Part shown: positions 6,494-8,356 of the stretch, piece after piece
How positions within the stretch are numbered: the stretch's first letter is position 1
How the letters are laid out: every line of letters starts with the position of its first letter
Position numbers and translations under genes: made by a program
Notes under the pieces: model-generated
What the model was told of the DNA's origin: nothing
What the model saw: the letters and a program-made list of their open reading frames with translations, nothing else
Databases searched by the model: none
NCBI GenBank assembly: GCA_036841525.1
Contig: DAITVZ010000122.1
Coordinates: 1 to 8,356 of the forward strand
Direction: 5' to 3'
DNA length: 8,356 bases
Origin: JAAYEA01 sp012689325
GTDB lineage: Bacteria > Chloroflexota > Anaerolineae > JAAYEA01

Positions 6494-7204
6494 ATGAGAT
6501 TTGACGAGAACGCTCTGCAACAAGTGCGGGAGACTCGGTTTCTTATCGATCGTGTGGACGATTGGATCTATAGCGAGTTCGACCCCCATATAGGCCAGCG
6601 GATCCTTGATGTCGGTTGTGGTTTGGGGAATCTCGTGGGTCGCCTGTGTGACCGAGAGTTGGTGGTCGGCGTGGACACGGACATGGCCAGCATCGAGACG
6701 TTGCGCGGGATTTACAGCGGTAGCGAGAGGGTTCGTCTATTCTGTATGGATATCTGCTCTGATCAGGCTAGGAGCCTTGATCGCTTTGCCCTGGATACGG
6801 CCATTTCGATCAATGTCTTGGAGCATGTTGAGGATGATGTGTGTGCGCTAGCGAACATGGGAGATCTGGTCGTGCCCGGGGGATATGTCATCACCATTGT
6901 GCCTGCACATCCATGGCTGTACGGCTCCATAGATCGCGCAATAGGGCACCTGCGAAGGTATGATAAAGCGTCTATGGCCGCTGCATTGACACGCGCTCAC
7001 CTGGTTCCTGTCATGCAGAAATACATAAACCTGGCAGGAGCGCTGGGATGGTTCGTAAACAGCCGCCTTCTGCGCAAGAGCGTACCTCCAACTGACCAGC
7101 TGAAAGCGTTTAACAGGATGGTGCCCCTGCTGCGGCGACTGGAGCAAGCGATCCCAGTTCCTGTGGGTATCTCCCTGCTCACAATAGCGAGGAAGGCTGA
7201 GTGA
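6494..7204 (+). CDS. Class I SAM-dependent methyltransferase
   Basis: A 236-residue cytoplasmic methyltransferase of the Methyltransf_11/23 type. ILDVGCGLGN (37-46) is the SAM-binding motif I; VVGVDTD (57-63) supplies the acidic residue that binds the ribose; NVLEHVEDD (107-115) is the usual post-strand-4 motif; VPGGYVITIVPAHPWLYGSID (127-147) and GHLRRY (151-156) are signatures of a group that I associate with glycosyltransferase clusters. The full length and conserved C-terminal end (QLKAFNRMVPLLRRLEQ, 202-218) suggest an intact gene. A sugar, glycan end or lipid carrier is a plausible methyl acceptor, inferred only from context. It follows the GT4 gene by 60 bases and overlaps the next gene by GTGA. 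Sampled GC is 52-55%, far below the two genes before it, which suggests a different origin for this segment. Confidence 0.88.
   Translation: MRFDENALQQVRETRFLIDRVDDWIYSEFDPHIGQRILDVGCGLGNLVGRLCDRELVVGVDTDMASIETLRGIYSGSERVRLFCMDICSDQARSLDRFALDTAISINVLEHVEDDVCALANMGDLVVPGGYVITIVPAHPWLYGSIDRAIGHLRRYDKASMAAALTRAHLVPVMQKYINLAGALGWFVNSRLLRKSVPPTDQLKAFNRMVPLLRRLEQAIPVPVGISLLTIARKAE
7189..7196 (+). promoter_or_regulatory. Ribosome binding site that supports the GTG start at 7201
   Basis: GAGGAAGG lies 4 bases before GTG 7201, and its GAGGA core ends 7 bases before it. It is inside the end of the methyltransferase gene. This site, the GTGA overlap with the upstream stop, and the hydrophobic first helix that follows together fix the start of the GT-C gene. 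Confidence 0.65.
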
Positions 7205-8356
7205 CCTTGAAGCTTGGGCGCATCCTGTTTCTGGTGTTGCTGGTGTCGGTGGCACTACGCTTGGCGCTCGCTGTCTACTACGGCGACTGGGTCCCACCTG
7301 AGCACGACGACGAAAGCTACTCAGCGCTGGGCGAGCGCCTATCGGCAGGACAAGGGTACAGCTTTGAGAGTAACTGGTATCCCTTCACACGGCCGGATCA
7401 CCCGACGGCCTTCTGGTCCTTTGCATATCCCTTGTTTCTGGGGACCTTCTATCGCATTCTGGGGTACCAGCCCCTGTGGCCGCGGCTTGCGCAAGCGATC
7501 CTTGGCGGTACACTCTTGCCCCTCATGGCTCTTCGGCTATCCGATCGTGTGTTTCCTCGGCGCAACGCACTGGGCATTCTTGTGGCTGGATGCGTCGCTT
7601 TCTATGCGTTTTTCATCCTTTATGCTGCCAGACTGCTCACCGAAACGTTCTACATCATCGCCCTCCTTTGGTCCCTGGAGCGCGCCATCGCCCTGACCGA
7701 AGGGCCGAGTCGCGGCCGAGCCATCACATTGGGCCTGAGCCTCGGGCTGGCGGCCCTCTTTCGCCAGTCGATCCTCCCCTGGGTGCCGGTATTGTTCCTC
7801 TGGCTGCTCTGGAAGGGCTGGCGCGAGGGCTGGCTGGCGCGGGCCTTTCGCTTGCTGATCCTGGCGGGCCTGGCCCTGTTCGCTTGCATCCTGCCCTTCA
7901 CCATCCGCAACTATGCCGCCTATGGCCAGTTCCTGCTCCTCAACTCCAACACCGGCTATGCCATGTACTCGGCGCAGCACCCCATGCACGGCATCAGCTT
8001 TATCGAGCACGGCGCCGCGCCCCTGCCCGAGGACCTGGTGGGGCAGGACCTCAACGAGGCGCAGTGGGACCGCCTGCTGATGCGCCGCGGCATCCAGCTC
8101 GTGTTGGATGACCCGGGCCGTTACCTGTTGCTCTCGCTCAGCCGCGTGCTCGACTTTTTCGAGTTCTGGCCCACGGATACCTCGCTCCTGCATAACGTCG
8201 GGCGCCTCAGCTCGTTCACGCTCTTTCTGCCCTTCTTTATCTATGGCATCGTCCTGGCTCTGCGCGGGGCGGGGCCGCTGCGCTCCGGCGCGGACTGGCT
8301 GCGCTTCTCGGCCACGCCGGTGGCGATGATCTTGTGTTTTATGGCCTTCTACGCCT
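7201..8356 (+). CDS. Multi-pass GT-C (GT39/ArnT/PMT-like) glycosyltransferase, 3' end outside window
   Basis: The frame is open from GTG 7201 to the window end without a stop (385 codons visible). The protein is an integral membrane enzyme: a first helix at about 5-26, then a loop with HDDESYSALGERLSAGQGY (35-53), which matches the acidic D-E-x-x-Y signature in the first extracytoplasmic loop of GT-C enzymes, where catalysis takes place. RPDHPTAFWSFAYPLFLG (64-81), the LLTET segment (145-149), repeated hydrophobic helices (about 123-160, 173-204, 215-233), and IRNYAAYGQFLLLNSNTGY (235-253) also fit. Two more helices lie near 339-354 and 369-385. Such enzymes use polyprenyl-phosphate sugars and act on the outer face; the sugar here is unknown. 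It overlaps the methyltransferase stop (GTGA). The first ~160 codons are lower in GC than the rest, with the change near 7675-7680, while the protein reads as one coherent family member across it. Confidence 0.85.
   Translation, partial: MTLKLGRILFLVLLVSVALRLALAVYYGDWVPPEHDDESYSALGERLSAGQGYSFESNWYPFTRPDHPTAFWSFAYPLFLGTFYRILGYQPLWPRLAQAILGGTLLPLMALRLSDRVFPRRNALGILVAGCVAFYAFFILYAARLLTETFYIIALLWSLERAIALTEGPSRGRAITLGLSLGLAALFRQSILPWVPVLFLWLLWKGWREGWLARAFRLLILAGLALFACILPFTIRNYAAYGQFLLLNSNTGYAMYSAQHPMHGISFIEHGAAPLPEDLVGQDLNEAQWDRLLMRRGIQLVLDDPGRYLLLSLSRVLDFFEFWPTDTSLLHNVGRLSSFTLFLPFFIYGIVLALRGAGPLRSGADWLRFSATPVAMILCFMAFYA

Noticed and set aside
7537..8193. A 218-codon minus-strand frame and plus-strand frames at 7214, 7476 and 8108
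   Set aside because: All are in other frames of the GT-C gene. The true frame (GTG 7201) has no stop in the window and carries the family motifs and membrane helices; the others are compositional shadows.

Overview
The window is an 8.4 kb stretch of a surface-polysaccharide (exopolysaccharide or O-antigen-like) biosynthesis cluster. All supported genes are on the + strand. It is free-living bacterial DNA with moderate to high GC, bacterial operon spacing, and ATGA/GTGA stop-start overlaps. The protein families would fit a Chloroflexota (Anaerolineae-like) genome or metagenome bin, but that is an impression from family resemblance, not a demonstrated assignment. I see no RNA gene, IS element, CRISPR array, phage gene or defence system.

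Layout, left to right. (1) 1-519: 3' part of a polysaccharide pyruvyl transferase gene, cut by the window edge. (2) 644-1573 and 1570-2460: two family-2 glycosyltransferases joined by an ATGA overlap. (3) 2461-2633: a 173-bp gap with a stem-loop directly after the stop codon and a 41-codon small ORF that ends in ATGA on the next start. (4) 2634-3734: GT4-type glycosyltransferase. (5) 3763-5214: full-length membrane polyprenyl-phosphate sugar-1-phosphate transferase, the priming enzyme of the pathway. (6) 5216-6433: a second GT4-like glycosyltransferase with a TTG start. (7) 6494-7204: SAM-dependent methyltransferase. (8) 7201-8356: a multi-pass GT-C/GT39-like glycosyltransferase that overlaps the methyltransferase by GTGA and runs off the right edge.

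How they would work together: the priming enzyme loads the first sugar-phosphate onto a polyprenyl phosphate carrier at the cytoplasmic membrane. The cytoplasmic GT2 and GT4 enzymes extend the lipid-linked oligosaccharide. The pyruvyl transferase and methyltransferase would decorate sugars or cap chains. The GT-C enzyme probably transfers a sugar from a lipid-phosphate donor on the outer face. No flippase, polymerase, chain-length regulator or nucleotide-sugar synthesis gene is visible, so the cluster must continue outside the window or rely on genes elsewhere.

The most notable non-gene signal is compositional. About 1-2460 and 6494-7675 have visibly lower GC (sampled 60-base lines near 48-62%), while 2634-6433 and about 7676-8356 are near 67-73% in sampled lines. 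One transition falls inside the GT-C reading frame. This points to a mosaic cluster assembled by exchange of segments, which is common for surface-glycan loci. I do not see a convincing new biological system here.
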